Of a DNA stretch of 64,000 nt, positions 52,134 through 62,007 are shown piece after piece; positions within the stretch are counted from its first letter, which is position 1; every line of letters starts with the position of its first letter. Under the pieces are notes generated by a model that was given only the letters and a program-made list of their open reading frames with translations, made no database searches and was not told where the DNA came from. Where the stretch lies: positions 1,956,001 to 2,020,000 of the forward strand of contig NC_007503.1 in assembly GCF_000012865.1 (NCBI RefSeq), in the 5' to 3' direction. This stretch comes from Carboxydothermus hydrogenoformans Z-2901 (GTDB lineage Bacteria; Bacillota; Z-2901; Carboxydothermales; Carboxydothermaceae). The translations under genes and the position numbers were made by a program.

Positions 52134-52170
52134 ATCCTCACCCCTTTCTCTTTAAGTTTTTTGTCTTTTA

Positions 52171-54735
52171 TTATAACACATCCGGATAAAAAACCTTAAA
52201 ATATTCCCGAAGGTTTTGCTCGTATTCCTTGGCCCGGGCATAGGTGCTGGAAATTTCCAGATTTATTTTATCCTGGGAAGGTGGAAACAAAAATACCCAT
52301 TTTTTACCGTCCTCTTCCCAAATTTTTATTAAATTTAATTCTGTTAAAACTTTAAGAATGCTAATTAAAAGCAAGTAATCATCTTTCACCCTCATTTCAT
52401 CACCAAAAGCATTAAAAAACAGCTCTTTCTCAGAAAAAGTAAAGGGATTTCCCGTTAAAAGTTTTTGCCGCAGAGCCATATAAACTTTGGCAATTTTATC
52501 CCGCTGGGGTAAAATTCGCACAAGCCGCAGATAAAGTATTTTTAGATCTTCTTTGTTAGCCAAAACTCCCAGACTGCCCGAATAATCCGTAAGCAGCGGA
52601 ATGGTAACATCTAAAAGGAGCGGCGGAGTTGTAAAAATTATTTGTTCAAAGGTAAAGTTTAATGCTTCCGGCAAATACTGCTCGGAAGTAAGTAATATTC
52701 CCGTTTCCCGGTATTTTTTCAGGGCTTTCTCTTTAAAAGTTTCCCTTAGTTCAGGACAGTAAGGTAATAAAGTAAAACCATTTTCCCACAGTTCCAGGGC
52801 CTGACCGTACATTTCCGCAAGATTAGCTGTAACCACTAACGTTTTCTTTGTTCCCGCAAGTTTTATAAAACTAAACTCCCTCTGGTTTAACTTGTTAATT
52901 CTCCGGGCAAAACTTACTTTTTCCGGATGGTTGGCAAACTTATAACAATACGGTTTTGCTAAAAGGGATAACTCTTCTTCAATGGTATTTAACTCTTTTT
53001 CCTTTATTTTTTTAACTTTAAAAATACGCCCTTCCCCCGGAGCAATTTCCTTGACATTTAGTTGCAGTTCCGTTTTACCGTTAAACCGATTGGGCTTAGG
53101 AATAAACGCTAAATCTACTTCGTTCTGCTGGTAGACAAACTCTAAATAATCCCCTTTAGAAAACGCAATGGAACTAAAAATTTCCCGGTTAAGCTTTACA
53201 TTAAACTTTAGGTGATTTCCGTTTTTCCCAACGGCTTGAGCTCCCCTAATTTGGCCACCTTTAATTAAAAAAAGCGGTTCGGGATTTTGTTCTCCAAAGG
53301 GAGCAAAAAGCGCAATTTCATCCGAAATCTTTAAATTTAAATCATTTTCACCCACAACCTCTTCCACTTCTATTTTGGGCAGTAAAAGCTCGTCCGGTAA
53401 ATGTTTTTCGGCATAAGCCAGCAGCGCTTCTTTAAACTCCAAAAAGCGGGATTTTAGGACCCCTACCCCCACCGCCCGCTCGTGGCCACCAAAATGGGTT
53501 AGATAATCCTTTACCGCTTTTAAAGCCTCAAACAAGTTAAAACCAAAAACGCTCCGGCCAGAACCTTTACCTTCTTCCCCGTCAAAACTTATTAAAATCA
53601 CCGGACGGTAATATTTTTCCATGAGCTTCGAAGCAACAATTCCAATTACGCCGGGATGCCAGCCATCTCCACCTATAATGAGAATTTTTTCCCGGTCTAA
53701 ATCCACTTCCCTTTCAATTGTTTCCACCGCCGCCTTAAAAATTTCCGCTTCGATTCCCTGGCGGTTCTGGTTTTCTTCGGAAAGGCGGTAGGCTAAAGCT
53801 AAAGCTCGCTCGTAATTTTCTTCAATCAACAATTCAAAAGCTAAAGCAGGATCCTTCAAGCGCCCGGCAGCATTTAAACGGGGAGATAATATAAACCCAA
53901 CATCCCTGGTAGTTATTTCTTCCCGGTTTAATTGAGCTACTTCTTTCAAAGCTTTTAATCCGGGACGCCCGGTAGCGGCAAGCCTTTTTAATCCTTCAAT
54001 TACAAAAATCCGGTTTTCATCCACAAGGGGTACAATATCCGCTATCGTTCCAACGGTAAAGAGGTCCAAATACTGGTCTAAAATATCCTCTTCCCGCTCC
54101 CCCAGAGCCATTCCTAAAGCCAGAACCAGTTTTAAAGCAACACCAACCCCGGCCAAGCCCTTAAAAGGGTAAGGACAATCTTTTTGCTTGGGATTAATTA
54201 CCGCCTCCGCTACTGGAATTTCTTCCTGGGGCTCGTGGTGGTCGGTTATAACCACCTTTGCCCCCATTTCCCTTACCGTTTTAACTTCATCCACAGCGGT
54301 TATCCCACAGTCAACAGAAATGATAAAACTAATCCCCTCTTCTAAAGCTTTCACCAGAGGTGGGAGATGAAGGCCATATCCTTCATCCAAACGATTGGGA
54401 ATATACCAGTCTACATTAAAGCCCCTTTTTCGCAAAAAGTCGTAAAGAAGGGCGGTGGAAGTAAGGCCATCGGCATCGTAGTCCCCGTAAATTAAAAATT
54501 TTTCGGTGTTCCGTCCGGAAAGAATTAACTTGACAGCTTTTTCCATATCCTTTAATAAATAGGGGGAATATGTATCATCAATATTTCCCCAGAAAAACCG
54601 CCGTACCCCTCGCGGGTGGAAAATACCCCTATTTACCAGCATTTTAGCCGTTAAAGGCTCTATCCTAAAAAAATCCTCCAGATACTTTTCTCCCAAATGC
54701 GAAGTTTCAAAAATAAGCCAGTTCTTTTTTTCCAT
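52171..54735 (-). CDS. recJ: Single-stranded-DNA exonuclease RecJ, extended form
   Basis: RecJ degrades single-stranded DNA 5' to 3' in repair and recombination. The DHH catalytic motifs are GDYDADGLTS near residue 83, VDCGIT near 141 and TDHHEPQ near 163, followed by DHHA1 with a GGHERAVGVG stretch near 423 and an OB-like region. A C-terminal extension of about 280 residues beyond the OB region is longer than in E. coli RecJ and resembles Gram-positive forms. The ATG follows TTGGAGG. It heads the recJ-rel-dtd-MBL cluster. Confidence 0.93.
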   Translation of the reverse strand: MEKKNWLIFETSHLGEKYLEDFFRIEPLTAKMLVNRGIFHPRGVRRFFWGNIDDTYSPYLLKDMEKAVKLILSGRNTEKFLIYGDYDADGLTSTALLYDFLRKRGFNVDWYIPNRLDEGYGLHLPPLVKALEEGISFIISVDCGITAVDEVKTVREMGAKVVITDHHEPQEEIPVAEAVINPKQKDCPYPFKGLAGVGVALKLVLALGMALGEREEDILDQYLDLFTVGTIADIVPLVDENRIFVIEGLKRLAATGRPGLKALKEVAQLNREEITTRDVGFILSPRLNAAGRLKDPALAFELLIEENYERALALAYRLSEENQNRQGIEAEIFKAAVETIEREVDLDREKILIIGGDGWHPGVIGIVASKLMEKYYRPVILISFDGEEGKGSGRSVFGFNLFEALKAVKDYLTHFGGHERAVGVGVLKSRFLEFKEALLAYAEKHLPDELLLPKIEVEEVVGENDLNLKISDEIALFAPFGEQNPEPLFLIKGGQIRGAQAVGKNGNHLKFNVKLNREIFSSIAFSKGDYLEFVYQQNEVDLAFIPKPNRFNGKTELQLNVKEIAPGEGRIFKVKKIKEKELNTIEEELSLLAKPYCYKFANHPEKVSFARRINKLNQREFSFIKLAGTKKTLVVTANLAEMYGQALELWENGFTLLPYCPELRETFKEKALKKYRETGILLTSEQYLPEALNFTFEQIIFTTPPLLLDVTIPLLTDYSGSLGVLANKEDLKILYLRLVRILPQRDKIAKVYMALRQKLLTGNPFTFSEKELFFNAFGDEMRVKDDYLLLISILKVLTELNLIKIWEEDGKKWVFLFPPSQDKINLEISSTYARAKEYEQNLREYFKVFYPDVL

Positions 54736-54857
54736 TTAATCCTCCAAAATTTAGTTAATTATTTATACCCAAAATTACTATTCTATGTTAGTATTTTACT
54801 ATATATTACTTGCAAATTTAAATTATTATCTTCAATTTTATTTCAGGAGGGGGAAAG

Positions 54858-55544
54858 ATGCTGGGAACAATTGTAAACTTTATTGCCATTCTTCTTGGCG
54901 GAAGTATCGGTGTATTTTTTAAAAAGAGCCTGCCTGAAAACTATAAGGAAGTAGTAATGAACATTTTAGCCTTATCGGTAGTAGTCGTTGGTATCCAAAT
55001 GGCTATCACCTCGAAAAACTTTTTGGTAGTAATTTTAAGCCTGGTACTGGGAGGCCTGGTGGGGGAATTTTTGGGAATAGAAAAGGGTCTTAACTCTTTA
55101 GGGCAAAAACTTGAGAAACGTTTTTCCGAGAGTGGAGGAGATTTTGCCCGGGGCTTTGTTTACGCCACTTTAGTTTTCTGCGTGGGAGCTATGGCGATTA
55201 TGGGAGCAATTGAGGATGGTTTAAATAATAACCACCAAATTCTCTTTATTAAATCCCTTTTAGACGGTATTTCTTCAATTATATTTGCAGCGACACTGGG
55301 AAAAGGTGTTATCTTTTCCGCTTTTCCAGTACTAATCTATCAAGGAAGTATTGCCCTTTTTGCCGGGCTTATTAAAGGCTTTTTAACGCCGGCAATAGTT
55401 AATGAACTCACCGCCACCGGTGGTATACTTATAATCGGGATCGGTACGAACATGTTAAACTTAACCAAGCTAAAAATAGGAAATTACCTCCCGGCACTGA
55501 TCTTTGTCTTCGTCTTTGAGCCCGCTTTGCGCTTTTTAAGCTAA
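54858..55544 (+). CDS. DUF554 family membrane protein (YdfK/YqgA-like)
   Basis: The 228-residue protein has about six membrane helices and DUF554 landmarks: GTIVNFIAILLGGSIG at the N-terminus, a GLVGEFLGIEKGL segment near residue 73, FVYATLVFCVGAMAIMGAIEDG near 100 and GGILIIGIGTNML near the C-terminus. The family function is unknown, probably transport. GGAGGGGG precedes the ATG. It is divergent from recJ and 18 bases upstream of the EamA gene. Confidence 0.85.
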   Translation: MLGTIVNFIAILLGGSIGVFFKKSLPENYKEVVMNILALSVVVVGIQMAITSKNFLVVILSLVLGGLVGEFLGIEKGLNSLGQKLEKRFSESGGDFARGFVYATLVFCVGAMAIMGAIEDGLNNNHQILFIKSLLDGISSIIFAATLGKGVIFSAFPVLIYQGSIALFAGLIKGFLTPAIVNELTATGGILIIGIGTNMLNLTKLKIGNYLPALIFVFVFEPALRFLS

Positions 55545-55562
55545 ATAAGGAAGGATGGAAAT

Positions 55563-56489
55563 ATGGAAAAGAAAAACCTCGGCTTAACTTATATTTTACT
55601 GGTTATAGTTGCAATGCTTTGGGCCAGTGCCTTTGTTGCCGCCCGGGAAGTGGTCAGGGAAGTGCCTCCGGTAGTTGCTGCGACCCTCCGGTTTTTACTA
55701 AGCGGCCTAATAATAATGCCCCTTGCTTTATACCGGGAAAAAAACCGGCGTTACGGGTTAAAAAATTACCTGTATCTTGTTATCATGGGATTTACCGGGA
55801 TTTTTCTCTATAACCTCTTTTTCTTTTTCGGCGTAAAATTCAATCCCGCTTCCGACAGCTCGCTGGTTATTGCCGTCAACCCCATTGTTGTTTCGCTGTT
55901 GGCTGCTCTTTTCTTAAAAGAAAAACTTACGTTTGAAAAAATATTAGGACTGATAATTTCTTTCATCGGAGTTTTACTTGTCATTTCGGAAGGTCATCCT
56001 TTAACTTACTTTCAGGGACCGCTTGAACCTACCCGCTTTTTACTTTTCGGAGCGGTAATTTCCTGGGCAATTTATTCCGTTATCAGCAAAAAGGTTATGG
56101 GAACGGTTTCCCCTTTGGCAACAACTGCTTTTAGTATTTTCTTTGGTGCTATTTTCTTTCTTCCCTGGGGAATCGGAGAAATGCAACACGTTAATATGTT
56201 AAAAATATCGTTAAAAAGTTATCTTTTAATCATTCATTTAGCTGTATTCCCTACGGTTCTCGCTTTCTTTTGGTGGAATCTCGGAATAAAAAAAGTAGGT
56301 GCTCAAAAATCAGCACTTTTTATTAATTTAATTCCTATCTTTACCTTGATTTTATCTGCCGTTTTTTTGGGAGAAAAAATAACCCTTCCCCGAGTACTGG
56401 GAGGGTTACTGGTAATTTTGGGTGTTTTAGAAGGAAGTTACGGCTTTATCTCCCTTCCTGCTAATAAAGAAACCAGTTTATCCAGCTAA
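55563..56489 (+). CDS. EamA-family (DMT) transporter
   Basis: The 308-residue protein has ten predicted membrane helices in two EamA repeats. The first begins YILLVIVAMLWASAFVAARE and the second AVISWAIYSVISKKVM, each with the ASAF/SW signature near its start. The family exports amino acids and metabolites; the substrate is unknown. AAGGAAGG precedes the ATG. Its 3' end overlaps that of the PHP gene tail to tail by 29 bases. Confidence 0.88.
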   Translation: MEKKNLGLTYILLVIVAMLWASAFVAAREVVREVPPVVAATLRFLLSGLIIMPLALYREKNRRYGLKNYLYLVIMGFTGIFLYNLFFFFGVKFNPASDSSLVIAVNPIVVSLLAALFLKEKLTFEKILGLIISFIGVLLVISEGHPLTYFQGPLEPTRFLLFGAVISWAIYSVISKKVMGTVSPLATTAFSIFFGAIFFLPWGIGEMQHVNMLKISLKSYLLIIHLAVFPTVLAFFWWNLGIKKVGAQKSALFINLIPIFTLILSAVFLGEKITLPRVLGGLLVILGVLEGSYGFISLPANKETSLSS

Positions 56490-57297
56490 CTTTTTCTTCG
56501 GGAATTTTTAGATTTCCAAGCCCCCGACCCAGGAGGATTTCAGGCTTATTTTCCCCGTGAAAATCACTGCCACCGGATATTAAAAGATTATACTTACCGG
56601 CTAATTCCAGGTACAGCCTGGTTTGTTCTTCATTGTGGTAGGTATAATAAGCTTCAATTCCATCCAAGCCATAAGATATTAATTCCTCTAAAATTTTTTT
56701 TAAGCCCTCGTCATCTTTTTCTAAGTACACCGGATGGGCTAAAAAGGTAAGTCCACCGGCTTTTTTTATAATATTTATAGCTTGTTTAGGGGTTAATTTT
56801 TCCTTCGGAACATAAGCCGGACACCCTTTGCCAAGATATTTGCTAAAGGCTTCCTCAATTGAAGAAACATACCCCTTTTTTAACAAAACCCGGGCCATGT
56901 GGGGCCTACCGACTATATCTCCCCCGGCTTCCGCAATTACTTCTTCCAACGTAATCTCAAACCCCAGTTCTCGTAATTTGGCTAACATTTTCGGGTTGCG
57001 TCGCTCCCTGTTTTCCTTAAGTTTTGTGAGCGCTTCTGCAAAAATCGGGTCGTTCACATCTATACCATAGCCCAAAATATGCATTTCCGTTGGCTCAAAA
57101 ACCACACTTATTTCCACTCCAGGAATTACTTTAACTCCATACTTTTTTCCAGCCTCTACCGCCTCAATAACTCCGGCAGCAGAATCATGGTCGGTAACAG
57201 CCAAAATCTTAAGCCCTTCCTTTTGAGCAAGTCTAACTAAAGCTTCGGGAGTACAAGTACCATCGGAAGCAGTAGTATGGGTGTGTAAATCTATCAT
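56461..57297 (-). CDS. PHP-domain phosphoesterase (YciV/TrpH-like)
   Basis: The 278-residue protein has the PHP metal motifs HTHTTASDGT (residue 5), VTDHDSAAG (near 35), GVEIS, GRPHMARVLLKKGY, LAHPVY and GSDFHGENKPE, in the order seen in YciV/RNase AM. That enzyme hydrolyses 3',5'-bisphosphate nucleotides and acts on RNA 5' ends. The ATG follows AAGAAGGAGG. The gene is convergent with the EamA gene, with overlapping ends and no terminator between them. Confidence 0.9.
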   Translation of the reverse strand: MIDLHTHTTASDGTCTPEALVRLAQKEGLKILAVTDHDSAAGVIEAVEAGKKYGVKVIPGVEISVVFEPTEMHILGYGIDVNDPIFAEALTKLKENRERRNPKMLAKLRELGFEITLEEVIAEAGGDIVGRPHMARVLLKKGYVSSIEEAFSKYLGKGCPAYVPKEKLTPKQAINIIKKAGGLTFLAHPVYLEKDDEGLKKILEELISYGLDGIEAYYTYHNEEQTRLYLELAGKYNLLISGGSDFHGENKPEILLGRGLGNLKIPEEKVSWINWFLY

Positions 57298-57404
57298 AAA
57301 ATCCTCCTTCTTTAAGATATATTACCTTGTTTCGGGAAGCCAAAAACAGCTTAAGGTCCCTGCTTCATTTTTTTAAATTATACTAAAAAACCGTCAAAAA
57401 GAAA

Positions 57405-57436
57405 AAGAGCAGCTCTTTTTAAAAGAACTGCTCCCA
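57405..57436 (-). terminator. Terminator of the liv operon
   Basis: GAGCAGTTCTTTT pairs with AAAAAGAGCTGCTC on the minus strand, followed by TTTTTCTTTTT. It begins about eight bases after the livF stop. Confidence 0.85.
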
Positions 57437-57443
57437 ACGTATC

Positions 57444-58163
57444 TTAGCCACCTAAGTAGGCTGCTTTGACCTGCGGGTCTTCCGCCAGCTCCCGGGCAGG
57501 ACCAGATAATACAATTTTACCGGTCTCCAAAACATAGCCTTTATGGGCAATAGATAACGCCATATGAGCGTTTTGCTCCACTAAAAGAATTGTCGTCCCC
57601 TGCTCGTTTAACTCTTTAATAATGGCAAAAATTTCTTTAACTAAAAGGGGAGCCAAACCCATAGATGGTTCATCCAACAGCATAAGGCGCGGGGCAGACA
57701 TCAACGCCCGGCCCATAGCCAACATTTGCTGCTCACCACCGGAAAGCGAGCCAGCCAGTTGCCCCTTCCTTTCCGCAAGTCTTGGAAACCGCTCGTAAAC
57801 CCGGTTTAATCTACGTTTAAATTCCGCCTTATCCTTTAAAAGATACGCCCCCAGTTCTAAATTTTCTAAAACCGACATATTGGCAAAAACCCGCCGGCCT
57901 TCAGGCACCTGACTGATTCCCCTTTTGACAATTTCGTGGGCGGGTTTGCCGGTAATATCCTCACCTTCAAAGATTATCTTTCCCGATTTGGGTTTTACCA
58001 ATCCGCAAATCGTATTTAAGGTAGTACTCTTTCCGGCGCCGTTTGCCCCAATTAAGGTAACTATTTCCCCTTCATTCACGGTAATGGAAATTCCCTTTAA
58101 AGCATGAATAGCTCCGTAAAAAACATTTAAATCTTCGATTCTTAATACTTCTTTTCCGCTCAC
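57444..58163 (-). CDS. livF: Branched-chain amino acid ABC transporter ATP-binding protein LivF
   Basis: The 239-residue ATPase has Walker A GANGAGKST, a VPEGRRVFANM Q-loop region, signature LSGGEQQMLAMGRAL, Walker B LMLLDEPSMGLAP and VEQN as H-loop. The EGR and SMGLAPL features define LivF. It is the last gene of livJHMGF and is followed by a terminator. It starts with GTG behind GAGGGGGC. Confidence 0.94.
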   Translation of the reverse strand: MSGKEVLRIEDLNVFYGAIHALKGISITVNEGEIVTLIGANGAGKSTTLNTICGLVKPKSGKIIFEGEDITGKPAHEIVKRGISQVPEGRRVFANMSVLENLELGAYLLKDKAEFKRRLNRVYERFPRLAERKGQLAGSLSGGEQQMLAMGRALMSAPRLMLLDEPSMGLAPLLVKEIFAIIKELNEQGTTILLVEQNAHMALSIAHKGYVLETGKIVLSGPARELAEDPQVKAAYLGG

Positions 58164-58165
58164 AG

Positions 58166-58933
58166 TTATGCCCCCTCTCCCAAATATGCTTCAATGACCC
58201 GGGGATTGTTCTTAATTTCTTCCGGGGTACCGTGAGCTATATTTATGCCGTAATCCAAAACGTAAATCCGCTCACAGATGTTCATTACAAGGTGCATGTC
58301 ATGTTCAATTAAAAGAATAGTCAAGTTAAACTTATCCCGGATAAAGCCAATTAATTCCATAAGCTCGGTAGTTTCCTGCGGGTTCATACCCGCTGCCGGT
58401 TCGTCCAAGAGCAGCAAAGAAGGATGTGTTGCCAGCGCCCGGGCAATTTCCAACCGCCGCTGCTCTCCATAAGGCAGGTTTTTGGCCTTTTCTTCCGCTT
58501 TATGGGCTAAGTTCATGATTTTTAAAAGCTCATAAGCTTCATCCCGCATTTCTTTTTCTCCCCGGTAGTACTTCCCGAGGCGGAGAATAGCATGAACCAT
58601 ATTATAAGGAGCATGCAAATGCCGGGCAATCAAAACGTTTTCTAAAACCGAAAGCTCGCTAAAAAGACGAATGTTCTGGAAAGTACGGGTTATGCCTTTG
58701 GCTGCAATTTCATACGGTTTTAAACCTACGATACTTTCACCTTTAAAGATGATATCGCCGGTAGTTGGCAGGTAAATCCCCGTTAAAAGGTTAAATACCG
58801 TTGTTTTTCCAGCACCGTTGGGACCGATTAACCCAACTAAATCCCCTTCATTTAAGGTAAGATTTAAATCCTGAACCGCTTTTAATCCTCCAAAACTAAT
58901 CCCCAGGCTATGCGTTTGCAGAATGGTTGCCAT
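58166..58933 (-). CDS. livG: Branched-chain amino acid ABC transporter ATP-binding protein LivG
   Basis: The 255-residue ATPase has Walker A GPNGAGKTT, GITRTFQNIRLF, signature LPYGEQRRLEIARAL, Walker B LLLLDEPAAGMNP and an EHDMH H-loop. The longer insert around LGKYYRGEK and the AAGMNP motif define LivG. It overlaps livM by 26 bases and lies two bases before livF. Confidence 0.94.
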   Translation of the reverse strand: MATILQTHSLGISFGGLKAVQDLNLTLNEGDLVGLIGPNGAGKTTVFNLLTGIYLPTTGDIIFKGESIVGLKPYEIAAKGITRTFQNIRLFSELSVLENVLIARHLHAPYNMVHAILRLGKYYRGEKEMRDEAYELLKIMNLAHKAEEKAKNLPYGEQRRLEIARALATHPSLLLLDEPAAGMNPQETTELMELIGFIRDKFNLTILLIEHDMHLVMNICERIYVLDYGINIAHGTPEEIKNNPRVIEAYLGEGA

Positions 58934-59885
58934 GACTTACACCCCTCTTCCTCTGCAAAAGCTTAAAGGATAATTCGTGGGTCCCAAGAAGTCCCTGGGG
59001 TCTAAACAACATAACCAAGATTAAGATTATCGCATAGATAATAAGCCGTAATTCCGCCAGACTTTGCAGAAATGTGGAAATTAAAGTCAAGACAATTGCC
59101 GCTACCACCGAACCGGTGAGGCTTCCCTGTCCACCCAGAACTACCATCACTAAAATATCAAAGGATTTTAAGAAGTTAAAAGCGTTGGGTTCAATAAAGG
59201 TAATGTAGTGCGCCAGAAGCGCTCCACCAATTCCCGCAAAAAACGAACCCATGGTAAAAGCGATAACTTTATATTTAGTAGTATTGATACCCATCACTTC
59301 CGCTGCAATTTCATCTTCACGAACGGAAATACAGGCCCGACCATGACTGGATTGGACAAAGTTTTTAATTACCATAACCGTAACCAGCATACAACCAAAG
59401 GCCCAGAGCCAGTTGGTCCGCTGGGTTATTCCCATCAGTCCATAAGCACCGCCCAGATAATCGATATTGGTTATTACCCCCCGGATAATTTCCGCAAGTC
59501 CCAGAGTAGCTATTGCCAGATAATCACCTTTTAAGCGAAGGGTAGGTATACCAATAATTATACCTCCAATACCGGCAACTATTGCTCCTACTAAAAGGGA
59601 GACAATAAAGGGAGCATTAAAGTTTAAAGTCATGATAGCGGAGGCATAAGCACCTAATGCCATAAATCCCGCATGACCAATAGAAAACTGACCGGTAAAA
59701 CCAACCACTAAATTTAAACTAACCGCCAGGATAATGTTTATAGCGATGATAATTAAGTTTAACATGACAAAGGGGCTTAAAATTCCTGCAGAGTACAAAA
59801 CCTGAACTCCCAACATTAACACTAAGAGTAAAACCGTTACAGTGAGATTTTCCTTTGTAAGCCAGTTTTTCAGCATCTGTTTCAC
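58908..59885 (-). CDS. livM: Branched-chain amino acid ABC transporter permease LivM
   Basis: The 325-residue permease has about eight to nine membrane helices and LivM motifs SIGHAGFMALGAYASA near residue 67, GDYLAIATLGLAEIIRG near 121 and VVLGGQGSLTGSVVAA near 248. The GTG start directly follows the livH stop. The C-terminus overlaps livG. Confidence 0.93.
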   Translation of the reverse strand: MKQMLKNWLTKENLTVTVLLLVLMLGVQVLYSAGILSPFVMLNLIIIAINIILAVSLNLVVGFTGQFSIGHAGFMALGAYASAIMTLNFNAPFIVSLLVGAIVAGIGGIIIGIPTLRLKGDYLAIATLGLAEIIRGVITNIDYLGGAYGLMGITQRTNWLWAFGCMLVTVMVIKNFVQSSHGRACISVREDEIAAEVMGINTTKYKVIAFTMGSFFAGIGGALLAHYITFIEPNAFNFLKSFDILVMVVLGGQGSLTGSVVAAIVLTLISTFLQSLAELRLIIYAIILILVMLFRPQGLLGTHELSFKLLQRKRGVSHGNHSANA

Positions 59886-60770
59886 CTACACTTTCTCCCG
59901 GACGTTTTTACCGAATATGCCGGATGGTTTGACTAACAAGATGATAATTAAAATGACAAAAGCCACCGGATCCCGGTATAACGAACTTCCATAGCCGCTT
60001 ACCAAAGATTCGGTAATCCCCAAAATTAAGCCCCCGGTCATTGCTCCCGGAATAATTCCTATTCCCCCTAAAACCGCAGAAACAAAAGCTTTCAAACCAA
60101 ACATTATGCCCATTAAAGGAAAGACCTTATTGTAATATACCCCAACCAGCACCCCTGCTGCTGCTGCCAGGGCAGAACCAATCGCAAAGGTGATGGATAT
60201 TGTCGTATCTACATTTATCCCCATTAAGCGTGCGGCCTGCATATCATAAGAAACCGCCCGCATCGCTTTACCAATTTTGGTATTATGAACAATGTATTGC
60301 AATAGAAGCATTAAAATAATGGTAACAACAATAATCAAAATTTCCCGATTGGAGATGGTAACTTTTCCCCCCAACAACGGATAAGAAACTTGTTTAAAAA
60401 CCTCCGGAAAAGCTCGAGGCTGGGGGCCCAGGAAAAACATGGTGGTATACTCCAAAAGGAGCGAAACACCTATCGCCGTGATTAAAATTACTATCTTGGG
60501 AGAATTTCTTAACGGCCGGTAAGCTAACCTTTCGATAATAATCCCCAAAATTGCACAAGCAATCATGGAAACAATCAACGCCGGAACAAACGACATTTTT
60601 AAAACCGCGGTCGCATAAAGCCCAACAAAAGCACCAAGCATATAAACATCGCCGTGGGCAAAGTTTATGAGTTTTATAATACCGTAAACCATGGTATATC
60701 CCAGGGCAATTAAAGCATAAATGCTTCCTACAGATATTCCGTTTATCAACTGCTGGATAAATTCCGTCAT
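59886..60770 (-). CDS. livH: Branched-chain amino acid ABC transporter permease LivH
   Basis: This permease of about 294 residues has the LivH motifs GISVGSIYALIALGYTMVYGIIKLINFAHGD, quoted in parts as GSIYALIALGYTMVYG and IKLINFAHGD, near the N-terminus and LGGIGIIPGAMTGGLILG near the C-terminus. The ATG at 60770 is preferred: AGGGG lies eight bases upstream. A GTG at 60779 lies inside that site. It follows a strong intercistronic hairpin after livJ. Confidence 0.93.
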   Translation of the reverse strand: MTEFIQQLINGISVGSIYALIALGYTMVYGIIKLINFAHGDVYMLGAFVGLYATAVLKMSFVPALIVSMIACAILGIIIERLAYRPLRNSPKIVILITAIGVSLLLEYTTMFFLGPQPRAFPEVFKQVSYPLLGGKVTISNREILIIVVTIILMLLLQYIVHNTKIGKAMRAVSYDMQAARLMGINVDTTISITFAIGSALAAAAGVLVGVYYNKVFPLMGIMFGLKAFVSAVLGGIGIIPGAMTGGLILGITESLVSGYGSSLYRDPVAFVILIIILLVKPSGIFGKNVREKV

Positions 60771-60799
60771 TTTGGCCACCCCTAACCTTTTGAATTCAT

Positions 60800-60830
60800 T
60801 TTTTTGGGGGAGGAAATAATCCTCCCCCCT
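60800..60830. other. Strong intercistronic hairpin between livJ and livH
   Basis: GGGGGAGGA (60806-60814) pairs perfectly with TCCTCCCCC (60820-60828) around a five-base loop. On the minus strand it is followed by AAAAAAA, not a T tract, so it is not an intrinsic terminator for the operon. It probably protects the 3' end of the binding-protein message. Confidence 0.7.
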
Positions 60831-60838
60831 TTAACAAC

Positions 60839-62007
60839 TTAAGGATTTACGTATGCCTTATAGGTCTGCTTACCATCTTTATATTCTAAAATAACCAAAC
60901 CTTTAACAGCATTATGGTTTTTATCCAGGGAAATTTTAGCAGTAACCCCTTCTACATCTTTGGTGGTTTTCAAAGCCTCTTTAATCTTCTCGGGTGTTGC
61001 CTCTCCAGCCCGTTTGATAGCATCTACCAGTACTAATACCGTATCGTAACCTACTGCTGCCATAGCATCCGGCTCGCTACCGTATTTTTCCTTATATTTC
61101 TTCACAAAGTCCTGAACTTTCGGGTCAGGCATTAAAGATGAATAGTGGTTGGTAATGAAGGTATTGTTAAGCGCAGCAGCACCGGCAATTTCTACCAATT
61201 TCGGAGAGTCCCAACCGTCACCGCCACCCATCGGAACATTGATACCAAGCTCCCGGGCTTGTTTTACAATTTGCCCCACTTGCTCATAGTAACCAGGTAC
61301 ATAAATGAACTCAGGGTTTAAACCTTTAATTTTGGTTAAGACGGAACGGAAATCCTGGTCCTGGGTGGTATAGTTTTCATCGGCTAAAATCTCGCCACCA
61401 CCAGCTTTAAAAGCCTCCACAAAGAATTTGGCCAAACCAACGGAATAAGGAGCAGTATTATCCTTTAAAACAGCAACTTTCTTAAGTTTTAAGTCGTTCA
61501 ACACAAACTTTGCCATGGCAGTTCCCTGGAAGGGGTCAATGAAGCAAGTCCGGAAAATGTATTCCCGCACTTTGCCGGTCTTGGGGTCAACGGTTACATC
61601 CGGGTTAGTTGCTGAAGGGGAAATAACCGGAACTTTGTTGGTCTCTGCTATATTAACGTAAGAAAGGGTATTACCGGAAGTCATCGAACCGATAATGGCT
61701 ACAACTTTATCCTAGTAATCAAACGGGTAGCTACAGATGCTGCCTCAGTGTTATCCGACTTATTATCATACTTGACAATTTCAATTTTCTTGCCCAGAAC
61801 GCCGCCGGAGTTATTAATTTCTTCAACCGCTAACATAATTCCATTTAAACCAGACTGACCCAAAGTAGCAACGTTTCCCGAAAGCTCCAAATTGGCCCCA
61901 ATTTTTATAGTGTCACTTTCACTCGACTTATTGCCACAAGCGGAGGTAAATAAAAGTAAAAACGCTAATAAACCTACCGTCATTACCGTAAGAAAACTTT
62001 TGCGCAC
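60839..62007 (-). pseudogene. livJ: Branched-chain amino acid binding protein, frameshifted
   Basis: Two frames (60839-61684 and 61699-62007) are halves of one lipoprotein of about 389 residues. The first half has a signal peptide with lipobox FTSAC and the opening IGANLELSGNVATLGQ. It ends abnormally at TRLITRIKL; adding one G near 61711-61712 (AGGGAT instead of AGGAT) gives TRLITRDKVVAIIGSM and reads through to the end. The span of 1169 bases is one short of a multiple of three. The GTG start at 62007 follows AAAGGAGG. This is either an inactivated gene or a sequencing error. Confidence 0.9.
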
